Shown: piece by piece, positions 1-5,978 of the stretch
How positions within the stretch are numbered: position 1 is the stretch's first letter
Layout of the letters: the number at the start of each line of letters is the position of its first letter
The notes under the pieces: model-generated
What the model saw: the letters and a program-made list of their open reading frames with translations, nothing else
What the model was told of the DNA's origin: nothing
Databases searched by the model: none
NCBI GenBank assembly: GCA_964529795.1
Contig: CAZGXM010000076.1
Location: forward strand, 1-9,900
DNA from: CAZGXM01 sp964529795
Lineage (GTDB): Bacteria > Bacillota > JADQBR01
Direction of reading: 5' to 3'
DNA: 9,900 nt
Program-made: the position numbers and the translations under genes

Positions 1-1
1 G

Positions 2-940
2 AATTTATGCCCCATGATCAAGGCCGGTATGGGTGCAAAGCTGAGCAAAACCTGCCCCTATTACGAGACTGTAGATTTGATTGTGGGAGAAACCACCTGT
101 GACGGCAAGAAAAAGTGCTGGGAAGTCCTCAACGAATATGCTTCCGTTTATGTAATGGATGTTCCCCAAATGAAAAGAGAAGAAGATATTAAACACTGGG
201 GTGAAGAAATAAAAGAGTACATTGAAAAAGTGGAAGCCTTGACCGGAAAAGAGATTACAGCGGAAAAACTGGCTGAAAAGATAGAACTGGTTAACAAAAA
301 AAGGGCGGTGTTGCAGCGAATCCACAATACCCGTAAAGCAGCAGCAGTTCCTATTAGCGGCAAGGATGCCCTGTTAGTTACACAGATATCTTTTTACGAT
401 AACCCCCGGCGGTTCATTGAAAAGGGGGAAGCGCTGGCTGCAGAGCTGGAGCAGCGTGTAAAAGAAGGAATAGGTGTCTTTGCTGAGGGGGCTCCGCGCA
501 TCATGGTGGCAGGTACTCCCCAAGTGGTGCCCAACTGGCAGCTTCATGACATAATCGAAGGCAGCGGTGGTGCAGTTGTCTGCGAGGAAACCTGTATCGG
601 CACCAGGTATTACGAAAATCCTGTCAGGACTACCGCTGAAAACCTGGACGGGCAAATTGCCGCCCTGGCGGAAAGATATATGCAAATCAACTGCTCCTGC
701 TTTACTCCAAATACCAGCCGGGTGGAAGATGTCCTGCGCCTGGCCCGGGAATACCATGTGGACGGGGTTGTCTACTATAACTTGCAGTTCTGCCACGGCT
801 ATGCCGTGGAGTATCACAAGATTGAAAATGCCTTAAAAAAGGCAAGTATCCCGGTAATTTTGATTGAGACGGATTACAGCGACAATGATACGGAACAAAT
901 ACGTACGCGCATTGAAGCATTTTTGGAAATGGTCAGGTAG
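2..940 (+). CDS. YjiM/double-cubane-cluster type protein, 2-hydroxyacyl-CoA dehydratase D family (5' end cut by window)
   Basis: The reading frame is open to the left edge: the codons before the first ATG (position 14) read N-L-C-P and continue into M-I-K. NLCPxIK is an internal conserved motif of this family, so the ATG at 14 is not the start. Roughly 70 N-terminal residues probably lie outside the window, judging from E. coli YjiM at about 380 residues. Numbering from that ATG, visible landmarks are TCPY (Cys14), GETTCDGKKK (Cys29), VVCEETC (Cys190/194), NCSC (Cys227/229), LQFCHGYAVE (Cys260) and the terminal ETDYS (285-289). Cysteines at the NLCP, TCDG and FCH positions are the usual cluster ligands. 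Family members hold a [4Fe-4S] or, in the double-cubane subgroup, an [8Fe-9S] cluster that receives low-potential electrons from an ATPase activator, which is encoded 9 bases downstream. The overall pattern resembles YjiM more than the catalytic subunits HgdA/HgdB. The substrate is unknown. A second dehydratase subunit further left cannot be excluded. Confidence 0.88.
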   Translation, partial: NLCPMIKAGMGAKLSKTCPYYETVDLIVGETTCDGKKKCWEVLNEYASVYVMDVPQMKREEDIKHWGEEIKEYIEKVEALTGKEITAEKLAEKIELVNKKRAVLQRIHNTRKAAAVPISGKDALLVTQISFYDNPRRFIEKGEALAAELEQRVKEGIGVFAEGAPRIMVAGTPQVVPNWQLHDIIEGSGGAVVCEETCIGTRYYENPVRTTAENLDGQIAALAERYMQINCSCFTPNTSRVEDVLRLAREYHVDGVVYYNLQFCHGYAVEYHKIENALKKASIPVILIETDYSDNDTEQIRTRIEAFLEMVR

Positions 941-949
941 GGACATGGC

Positions 950-1690
950 ATGATAGTAGGGGTGGATATAGGTTCGCGGACTATCGGGACGGCCGTGCTG
1001 TCCGACGGGGAAATTGTCTTTTCCAAAGTACAGGACAGCGGGCACAATCCCATTCAGCGGGCCAAAGATACCGTGGAGGAACTGCCCGGTATTCAAAGGG
1101 TAATTGCCACGGGTTACGGGCGGCATGCCGCCCGTAACTCTTTTGCCGATGATATTGTCACGGAGATAAAGGCCCACGCCCTGGGAGCCCGGTACTTTTT
1201 TCCCCGGTGCCGCATGGTAATTGATATCGGTGGGCAGGACTGCAAGGTCATTAAACTGGACCATTCAGGGCAGGTGGCTGATTTTCTCATGAATGACAAG
1301 TGTGCCGCCGGTACCGGCAAGTTCCTGGAAACCATGCAACGAACGCTAAACCTGTCACTGAATGAACTGGTGGAAAGGGCACGGCAGGCCAGTGAGGCGA
1401 TTACCATTAACAGTATGTGTACGGTTTTTGCTGAAACCGAAGTTGTATCTTTGCTTAACCGGGAAGTACCCCTGGAAAATATTGCGCTGGGTCTGGTCAA
1501 TTCCATCTGTCAAAGGGTAGCCGGGATGGTGGCCAGGGTAGGCCCTGCGGACGTTATGGTCTTTACCGGCGGGGTTGCCGGCATCCCCGGCATGGGGATA
1601 TTTTTGGCAAAAGCTATTGGTAGCGGCGAACTGCATATTCCCCGGCACCCGCAAATTGTCGGTGCACTGGGTGCGGCGTTGAGCGGCTGA
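950..1690 (+). CDS. ATP-dependent activator of 2-hydroxyacyl-CoA dehydratase type proteins (HgdC/YjiL, BcrAD/BadFG ATPase family)
   Basis: This 246-residue protein carries the full motif set of the ASKHA-fold activators. Phosphate-1 is VGVDIGSRTIGTAVL (residues 3-17) and phosphate-2 is IDIGGQDCKVIKL (91-103). The two cluster cysteines are Cys118 in NDKCAAGTGKF and Cys157 in SMCTVFAETE. The nucleotide loop is FTGGVA (205-210), and the C-terminal motif is VGALGAALSG. In this family a homodimer holds one [4Fe-4S] cluster at its interface, with two cysteines from each subunit. ATP hydrolysis drives one electron onto the partner iron-sulfur protein. The gene starts 9 bases after the partner's stop with a modest GGTAGGG-like ribosome binding site, so the two are almost certainly co-transcribed. 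The length is normal (about 250-260) and no key residue is missing. The lone dehydratase-like neighbour favours a YjiL-type role over a hydroxyglutaryl-CoA activator. Confidence 0.92.
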   Translation: MIVGVDIGSRTIGTAVLSDGEIVFSKVQDSGHNPIQRAKDTVEELPGIQRVIATGYGRHAARNSFADDIVTEIKAHALGARYFFPRCRMVIDIGGQDCKVIKLDHSGQVADFLMNDKCAAGTGKFLETMQRTLNLSLNELVERARQASEAITINSMCTVFAETEVVSLLNREVPLENIALGLVNSICQRVAGMVARVGPADVMVFTGGVAGIPGMGIFLAKAIGSGELHIPRHPQIVGALGAALSG

Positions 1691-1736
1691 TATATGCCAG
1701 GCTGTTTTCGGGTTTTCTTTCAGCGATAGCTGACGG

Positions 1737-1765
1737 TTGCCGGTTATGAAAAAATGTGCTTTAAT
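1737..1765 (+). promoter_or_regulatory. Sigma-A-type promoter candidate upstream of the PHP phosphoesterase
   Basis: The sequence reads TTGCCG, a 17-base spacer, then TTTAAT. The -35 matches consensus at 4 of 6 positions and the -10 at 5 of 6. Transcription would start near 1772 and give a leader of about 215 bases. The inverted repeat at 1785-1803 would sit just downstream of the start, a common operator position. This is a pattern match only. Confidence 0.4.
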
Positions 1766-1784
1766 TAATCTTAGTACAAATCAA

Positions 1785-1803
1785 AATGATTTGGGAAATC
1801 ATT
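1785..1803. repeat. Perfect 8-bp inverted repeat, possible operator
   Basis: AATGATTT and AAATCATT are perfect reverse complements separated by GGG. The repeat is AT-rich and has no following T-tract, which argues against a terminator. Its place just downstream of the promoter candidate fits a protein-binding site. No regulator can be named. Confidence 0.35.
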
Positions 1804-1988
1804 ATGTCAACTGTTGAACTTATTACCTCCGGCAGGGAGAGCCAATAAGACGAAAGTTTTTGCAATAGCGAAATAGCCTTCACTAACGGTGGTTTTGATG
1901 CAGGAATATACAGGATGAAAAAAGAAAGGATTAAAGATCAAGCAGGCAATAAAGAAGTCAGAAAAGTTTTGTAAAGGGTGGTTGGCAA

Positions 1989-2792
1989 ATGCTGGATTAT
2001 CACGTTCACACCAATTTTTCTTCAGATGCCAGGATGTCTATGGAAGAAGCGTGTCAGGCGGCTGTGGCTAAAGGGGTGAGGGAAATTGCCTTTACCGAGC
2101 ACCTGGATGTAATTTATCCGGACAGTAATCTTGATTGGGAGTTTGATATTGTCAGGTATATGGCAGAGGTTGAGCGGTTGTCAGATACATTCCGCCAATT
2201 AAAGATAGTAAAAGGGGTGGAAGTGGGGTTACATCCCTCCGGTTATAAAGAGAGTAAAGAGTTCACCGACCGGGGAGACTTTGATTTTATCATTGGCTCC
2301 GTTCATGTGGTGGAGGACAAGGATTTGCACGAGGGAGATTTTTTTCTGGGAAAATCTGTCCACCAGGTACTGGCGGAATATTTTATTACTGTCAATGACA
2401 TGGTCAGAAATTACCCGTATTTTAATGTTCTCGGGCACTTGGATTTGGTCAAGAGATATTTAAAATACCTTGACTGCAAATGCGAAGACGTGAACTGGCA
2501 CGACTACTACGATATGATAGAGGATACTTTAAAAGTACTTATCCACTCCGGCCGCGGTATAGAGCTGAATATGTCCGGTTACCGTTACGGCTTGAATACC
2601 AGTCATCCCGGCTTGAGCATCCTGCGTTTTTACCGTGAATTGGGGGGGGAAATTGTTACTATCGGTTCCGATGCACATAATGCAGAGGCTGTTGGTTACA
2701 AGTATGATCTGGCCGTTCAGTTGCTGAGTCAGGCAAAATTTAAATACGTGTCAGTCTTTGCCAAACAGAAACCCTCTTTTTACAAGATTTAA
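1989..2792 (+). CDS. PHP-domain phosphoesterase, histidinol-phosphatase (HisJ/HisK) family
   Basis: The 267-residue protein opens with the PHP signature DYHVHTNFSSDA (His5, His7, Asp13). Further metal ligands expected for the fold follow: TEHLD (Glu37, His38), GVEVG (Glu78), GSVHVV (His106), GHLDLVKRY (His150) and GSDAHN (Asp228, His230). This layout and length fit the monofunctional HisJ/HisK family, which hydrolyses L-histidinol phosphate with a trinuclear metal centre in the cytoplasm. The ATG is preceded by AAAGGGTGG with about 7 bases of spacing, which supports this start. No other histidine-biosynthesis gene is nearby, so the substrate may be a different phosphate ester. The fold assignment is firm and the substrate is inferred. 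It appears to be transcribed alone after a long leader. Confidence 0.85.
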   Translation: MLDYHVHTNFSSDARMSMEEACQAAVAKGVREIAFTEHLDVIYPDSNLDWEFDIVRYMAEVERLSDTFRQLKIVKGVEVGLHPSGYKESKEFTDRGDFDFIIGSVHVVEDKDLHEGDFFLGKSVHQVLAEYFITVNDMVRNYPYFNVLGHLDLVKRYLKYLDCKCEDVNWHDYYDMIEDTLKVLIHSGRGIELNMSGYRYGLNTSHPGLSILRFYRELGGEIVTIGSDAHNAEAVGYKYDLAVQLLSQAKFKYVSVFAKQKPSFYKI

Positions 2793-2812
2793 TATCTTGG
2801 TTTACCCAAACC
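2783..2812 (+). terminator. Two small adjacent hairpins after the PHP gene, weak terminator candidate
   Basis: The first stem, CAAGAT/ATCTTG with a TTAAT loop (2783-2799), spans the stop codon. The second, GGTTT/AAACC with an ACCC loop (2799-2812), is followed only by CTCTTTAA. Both stems are short, they overlap by one base and there is no strong U-tract, so termination would be weak. Confidence 0.25.
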
Positions 2813-2836
2813 CTCTTTAACAACAAAATTCTGCTC

Positions 2837-2863
2837 TTGACAACTATGGCGAAAAACTATAAA
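2837..2863 (+). promoter_or_regulatory. Orphan promoter-like element pointing toward the convergent hydrolase gene
   Basis: A perfect -35 box TTGACA (2837-2842) lies 15 bases before TATAAA (2858-2863). Shifting to a 17-base spacer gives TAAAAA instead. No plus-strand gene follows before the assembly gap, and the adjacent gene is on the minus strand. The element is flanked by the inverted repeat AACAACAA (2819-2826) / TTGTTGTT (2871-2878). A hairpin TTGTTT/AAACAA (2874-2889) lies just after the expected start site. It may be chance in AT-rich DNA, or it may drive an antisense or small RNA. Confidence 0.25.
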
Positions 2864-2920
2864 AACCATATTGTTGTTTACGCAAACAAGTAAATATAAA
2901 TAAAAATTTTTTGTCGTATC

Positions 2921-3721
2921 TCAAAATGCGTGACAAACCGGCTTCNNNNNNNNNNNNNNNNNNNNNNNNNNNNNNNNNNNNNNNNNNNNNNNNNNNNNNN
3001 NNNNNNNNNNNNNNNNNNNNNNNNNNNNNNNNNNNNNNNNNNNNNTATCCGATGTTTCAGCGAGAATGTCACCTAAAGGGCTTACCAGCTTGCTCTTACC
3101 GCAGCTATTGTTGCCGACGGTGTTTACCCCGAAGACGTAAATTGTATTGTCCAGTGCCCGGGCGGGCAGTTGGATATCCCAGCGGTGGGAAGCTGCCACG
3201 CTCCACACCGACGGGCAGACGATGATTTCCGCTCCCTGCAGCGCCAGCAGGCGGCTGGGTTCGGGAAATTCCATTTCATAGCAGATCAGCACCCCGATTT
3301 TACCAAGCTTGGTGTCAAAAATGGGGTATCTGATTTTTCCTTTTTGAAATATGTTTTGCTCTCTACCCCAGAGAAGGCTTTTTCTCACCACTGCTCTCAA
3401 CTTGCCGTCACTGTCAATAATGGCTGCGGCAATAAAGATTTCGTTCTTGTCATTTTTTTCCACAAAAGGACAGATGATGGCGGCCTGGGCCCTGCTGGCC
3501 TCTTCCTGCATAAGGGAAATGGTTTTGCCTTGCCGGGTTTCCGCCAGGTTATAAAACGCTTCCTTGGACAGGTAATAGCCGGTGGTCCAAAGCTCCGGAA
3601 GCACAATTAGATCCGCTTCCTCAGCTGCGTGGCGGATAAATTGAACTCCTCTTTTCAAATTTGCGTCCACATCGTTCATTATTGGTGTCATTTGGATACC
3701 TGCGACCTGAAACATGATCAT
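2921..3721 (-). CDS. Carbon-nitrogen hydrolase (nitrilase superfamily amidase), interrupted by an assembly gap
   Basis: The catalytic triad is clear when counting from the ATG at 3721: Glu43 in LPELW, Lys114 in VRKSLLW and the nucleophile Cys147 in VLICYEMEFPE. The family cleaves C-N bonds of amides, nitriles or N-carbamoyl compounds through a thioester. About 225 residues are readable before the N run at 2946-3045. If the gap really is 100 bases, the frame continues to a TGA at 2921-2923 and gives about 266 residues, a normal length, but the C-terminal 40 or so residues are unverified. The start at 3721 is preferred because an AGGGAGGGGGG tract (3732-3722) lies immediately upstream. An in-frame ATG at 3715 is the alternative. 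An upstream in-frame ATG at 3787 is rejected because the promoter at 3752-3780 lies downstream of it. The gene is divergent from the radical SAM gene. The substrate is unknown; the WGREQNIFQKG stretch resembles omega-amidase or carbamoyl-putrescine amidase relatives only loosely. Confidence 0.82.
   Translation of the reverse strand: MIMFQVAGIQMTPIMNDVDANLKRGVQFIRHAAEEADLIVLPELWTTGYYLSKEAFYNLAETRQGKTISLMQEEASRAQAAIICPFVEKNDKNEIFIAAAIIDSDGKLRAVVRKSLLWGREQNIFQKGKIRYPIFDTKLGKIGVLICYEMEFPEPSRLLALQGAEIIVCPSVWSVAASHRWDIQLPARALDNTIYVFGVNTVGNNSCGKSKLVSPLGDILAETSDXXXXXXXXXXXXXXXXXXXXXXXXXXXXXXXXXXKPVCHAF
2946..3045. other. Assembly gap (100 N)
   Basis: Exactly 100 unknown bases, a conventional placeholder length for a scaffold gap. 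The true length and the reading frame across it are not known. It removes the C-terminal part of the hydrolase gene and could also hide a short neighbour. Confidence 0.97.
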
Positions 3722-3751
3722 CCCCCCTCCCTGGCAGATAGTAGTGAGTTT

Positions 3752-3780
3752 ATTGTACGGGGAAAACCTGGGTTTTGCAA
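3752..3780 (-). promoter_or_regulatory. Sigma-A-type promoter for the carbon-nitrogen hydrolase
   Basis: Read on the minus strand, TTGCAA (3780-3775), a 17-base spacer and TACAAT (3757-3752) form a good promoter. Transcription would begin near 3745, about 25 bases before the start codon at 3721, and would include the G-rich ribosome binding site. TTGCAA is palindromic, so the same box could serve the divergent gene, but the rightward -10 candidates (TTATGC and similar near 3799) are poor. Confidence 0.55.
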
Positions 3781-3808
3781 CAGGCATTCTTTCTTTTGTT
3801 ATGCAGGA

Positions 3809-4819
3809 ATGGTTTTGGAAAAAATAGAACTGGTTTATAAATCCCTGAAGAAAGAGGTTTTATTGTTGGCTGTTTCCCGCTACCGCCAGTATTCTGCACA
3901 TCTGCAGGAGAAATACGGCCACAAGGTTTACAAGCTGCCGGTGAATTTGCCCGGTTCCTGCCCCAACCGGGACGGTACCCTGGCTGTGGGCGGCTGTACT
4001 TTTTGTGACGAGCGGGGCGCGGGCTTTGAATGCCTGCCTTCGGTGCTGTCTGTTAAGGAACAACTGGCGGAAAACAAGGCATACTTTAAAAAACGTTTTC
4101 ACGCCGGTAAATTCATTGCCTACTTTCAGGCATTTACCAACACCTACTTTCCCCTGGAGCAATTCCGGGCATATATGGAAGCCGCGGCGGCGGAACCGGA
4201 CCTGGTCGGGATTTCTGTCTCCACCAGGCCTGACTGTGTCAATGATGCCTATCTGGACGTACTGCTGGATTTGGTGAACAAAGGACTGGACATAGACGTG
4301 GAACTGGGGTTGCAGACGGTGAACTACCGCACGCTGAAAGATGTAAACCGCGGTCACACCCTGGCTGAATTTTTGGATGCCGTGCAGCGTATTAAAAAAA
4401 GAAATTTTGCCATTTGTGCCCATGTAATTCTCAACCTGCCCGGGGATGACATGCTTGACGTGATAGAAAATGCCAAGGTTTTGTCCGCCTTGGGGGTTGA
4501 TTACGTCAAGCTGCACTCCCTGTACGTCGTGAAGGGAACTCAATTGGGAAAACAATTTGAAAGAGGCGAAGTGGCGATAATTTCCTTGGAGGAGTATGTG
4601 CGCCGGGTGGTCACTTTTCTGGAATTCCTGCACCCGGATACGGTCATTCAGCGGCTGGTGGGCAAGGGGCCCAAGGACAAGCAGTTGTTTAGCAACTGGG
4701 ATACAAGCTGGTGGAAAATAAAGCAGTTGATTGAAGAAAAGCTGGCGGAGCTGGATACCAGCCAGGGGGCCAAATGTGATTATCTTAACGGTAAGGCATT
4801 AAAGCGATTTTTAACCTGA
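3809..4819 (+). CDS. Radical SAM protein, TIGR01212/YhcC family
   Basis: Counting from the ATG at 3809, the iron-sulfur motif is SCPNRDGTLAVGGCTFC, with Cys51, Cys63 and Cys66 in a CX11CX2C spacing. This differs from the classic CX3CX2C but is typical of YhcC-type proteins. Other family marks are AYFQAFTNTYFP, VGISVSTRPDCV, DVELGLQT, HVILNLPGD and a C-terminal KGPKDKQLFSNWDTSWW region ending in SQG. The last segment matches the family's tail (GPxDxLxxPxW, QG). The biochemical role of this family is not established to my knowledge. The start is uncertain: ATG at 3809 gives 336 residues but has AGGA too close. TTG codons at 3863 and 3866 follow AAAGAGG by 5-8 bases and would begin right at the conserved SRYRQYSAHLQEKYG, giving about 317 residues, nearer the family norm. 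Continuing the frame left to an ATG at 3629 would run antisense through the hydrolase and is rejected. It appears monocistronic. Confidence 0.85.
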   Translation: MVLEKIELVYKSLKKEVLLLAVSRYRQYSAHLQEKYGHKVYKLPVNLPGSCPNRDGTLAVGGCTFCDERGAGFECLPSVLSVKEQLAENKAYFKKRFHAGKFIAYFQAFTNTYFPLEQFRAYMEAAAAEPDLVGISVSTRPDCVNDAYLDVLLDLVNKGLDIDVELGLQTVNYRTLKDVNRGHTLAEFLDAVQRIKKRNFAICAHVILNLPGDDMLDVIENAKVLSALGVDYVKLHSLYVVKGTQLGKQFERGEVAIISLEEYVRRVVTFLEFLHPDTVIQRLVGKGPKDKQLFSNWDTSWWKIKQLIEEKLAELDTSQGAKCDYLNGKALKRFLT

Positions 4820-4839
4820 CCGGTTAACGTGGGCTTTTT
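4811..4839 (+). terminator. Weak terminator or operator-like hairpin after the radical SAM gene
   Basis: TTAACC and GGTTAA pair perfectly around a 5-base loop (4811-4827), overlapping the stop codon. A run of five T (4835-4839) follows only after an 8-base interval, so this is not a canonical intrinsic terminator. It abuts the -35 box of the next promoter and could equally be a regulator site. Confidence 0.25.
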
Positions 4840-4866
4840 GACCCCGCAATAGGTATTAAATATAAT
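4838..4866 (+). promoter_or_regulatory. Strong sigma-A promoter for the yeiH-type/lysR unit
   Basis: TTGACC (4838-4843), an exact 17-base spacer and a perfect TATAAT (4861-4866) make a near-consensus promoter. The start would fall near 4873 and give an 80-base leader. The AT-rich stretch 4867-4890 downstream of the -10 is a possible place for LysR binding, but no clear T-N11-A dyad could be defended there. Confidence 0.65.
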
Positions 4867-4952
4867 TATAGCGTTTATTAAAAATCAATATTTCCCTCGG
4901 TTTCCGGGTAAGGGTTAGAATTGTAGTAGAAACCAAGAGGGGGTATTGACTT

Positions 4953-5954
4953 ATGGCAACTGATGCCGCAAAACCGAAACTGCACTTAGGACTTTTATTA
5001 TCCATCCTTATAGCTTTGGCAGCTAGCTTGCTGGGTAGCAAGTACGAAATCGTCGGTGCGCCTGTGTTTGCCATCGTTTTGGGGATGATTTACAGTAATG
5101 TGCTGGGAGTGAAGGAGAAATATACAGCGGGAGTAGACCTGGCAGCAAAAAAGGTACTCCAGTGGTCGATCATTGTGCTCGGCGCTTCTTTAAGTATGGA
5201 ACAGGTTTGGCGTACCGGGCGGGAATCTCTTGCTGTTATGATGGTAACTTTGACAGTGGCTTTCTTTGTTGCCCTGGTCTTGGGGCGTGTTTTAGGCGTT
5301 TCAAAGAATCTTACCAGTTTAATCGGCGTGGGCACTGCCATCTGCGGCGGGTCGGCCATTGCCGCGGTTTCGCCCATTATAGAGGCGGGGGATGATGAGA
5401 TGGCCTATTCCATTTCCACAATTTTCTTTTTCAATGTCCTGGCCGTTTTGATGTTTCCGCCCCTGGGGCATATTTTGGGCATGTCTGCCAAAGCTTTCGG
5501 GCTTTGGGCAGGGACTGCCATAAATGATACGTCATCGGTGGTGGCTGCCGGGTATGCCTTTAGTAAAGCAGCGGGAGATTACGCGACGATAGTGAAACTT
5601 ACCAGAACCACAATGATTATCCCTATTGCCGCCATTTTTGCTTTCATACATGCAGCGAAAAAAAAGGGGCAGGGCATGGACGTGCCTTGGAAGCAAGTTT
5701 TTCCCTGGTTTATCATCTACTTTTTACTGGCATCTCTGTTGAATACATTGGGCATCATCTCCCGGGGTTTGGTGCCTCTGGTGCACAGACTGGGGAAATT
5801 CATGATTGTAATTGCGCTGTCAGCAGTGGGCTTAAAAGCGGATTTCCGCCGGATGCTTGCTACAGGTTTAAAGCCGATAATGCTGGGCTGCGCAGTATGG
5901 ATTAGCGTGGCGGTTGCCAGTATAGTTGTCCAACGGTTGTTAGGGCAGCTTTAA
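4953..5954 (+). CDS. YeiH/UPF0324 family membrane protein (putative sulfate/sulfur-compound exporter family, PF03601)
   Basis: The 333-residue protein is mostly hydrophobic with about 9-10 membrane segments. Its first (12-28) follows a short polar N-terminus and its last spans roughly 309-328. Two family signatures stand out: GVGTAICGGSAIAAVSP (residues 125-141), repeated in weaker form as GTAINDTSSVVAAG (187-200), and the C-terminal ALSAVGLKADFRRM (288-301). Members are annotated as putative sulfate exporters because of links to taurine and sulfite metabolism, but transport has rarely been shown directly. The ATG follows GAGGGGG with about 9 bases of spacing, and the promoter at 4838-4866 lies upstream. 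The next gene is a LysR regulator 24 bases on. E. coli yeiH is similarly next to the LysR gene yeiE, so the two are probably a linked transporter and regulator, here co-directional. Confidence 0.87.
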   Translation: MATDAAKPKLHLGLLLSILIALAASLLGSKYEIVGAPVFAIVLGMIYSNVLGVKEKYTAGVDLAAKKVLQWSIIVLGASLSMEQVWRTGRESLAVMMVTLTVAFFVALVLGRVLGVSKNLTSLIGVGTAICGGSAIAAVSPIIEAGDDEMAYSISTIFFFNVLAVLMFPPLGHILGMSAKAFGLWAGTAINDTSSVVAAGYAFSKAAGDYATIVKLTRTTMIIPIAAIFAFIHAAKKKGQGMDVPWKQVFPWFIIYFLLASLLNTLGIISRGLVPLVHRLGKFMIVIALSAVGLKADFRRMLATGLKPIMLGCAVWISVAVASIVVQRLLGQL

Positions 5955-5978
5955 TTTGGTAGTGATGGGTGAATACTG

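Larger units (their letters stand above)
1691..1988. other. Non-coding spacer with promoter candidate, small inverted repeats and a long leader
   Basis: No gene of normal size is visible in these 298 bases. From left to right: a small stem TCAGC/GCTGA with a GATA loop (1720-1733) and no T-tract, so at best a weak terminator for the activator gene; a promoter candidate (1737-1765); and an inverted repeat, AATGATTT / AAATCATT with a 3-base loop (1785-1803). A leader of about 215 bases then runs to the next gene. It contains a GAC-GAAA-GTT mini-hairpin near 1849-1858, a direct repeat ATAGC-GAA-ATAGC (1865-1877) and a possible 19-codon ORF (1915-1974, beginning MKKERIKDQAG) with AGGA 9 bases upstream. 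None of these matches an RNA family I can name with confidence. Confidence 0.5.

Noticed and set aside
374..817. Long antisense open frames inside the dehydratase-like and activator genes
   Set aside because: They mirror strongly conserved sense genes, lack ribosome binding sites and show no family motifs.
1821..1905. Cyclic-di-GMP (GEMM) riboswitch
   Set aside because: Only fragments of the consensus (GAAA loop, GCAA..GC, CTAA) are present. The GGCAAACC and GACGCAAAGCC cores are not intact, so it is mentioned only as a weak lead.
2911..3225. Plus-strand protein spanning the gap
   Set aside because: Its frame is mostly N and antisense hydrolase codons. It has no start site context and no recognisable motif.
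3722..3787. Hydrolase start at an ATG at 3787
   Set aside because: The promoter (3752-3780) and the G-rich ribosome binding site (3722-3732) lie downstream of it, and nitrilase homology begins at MFQVAGIQMTP.
3629..3808. N-terminal extension of the radical SAM protein by about 60 residues starting at an ATG at 3629
   Set aside because: It runs antisense through the well-conserved start of the hydrolase gene and its promoter, has no family similarity and would give an oversized protein.
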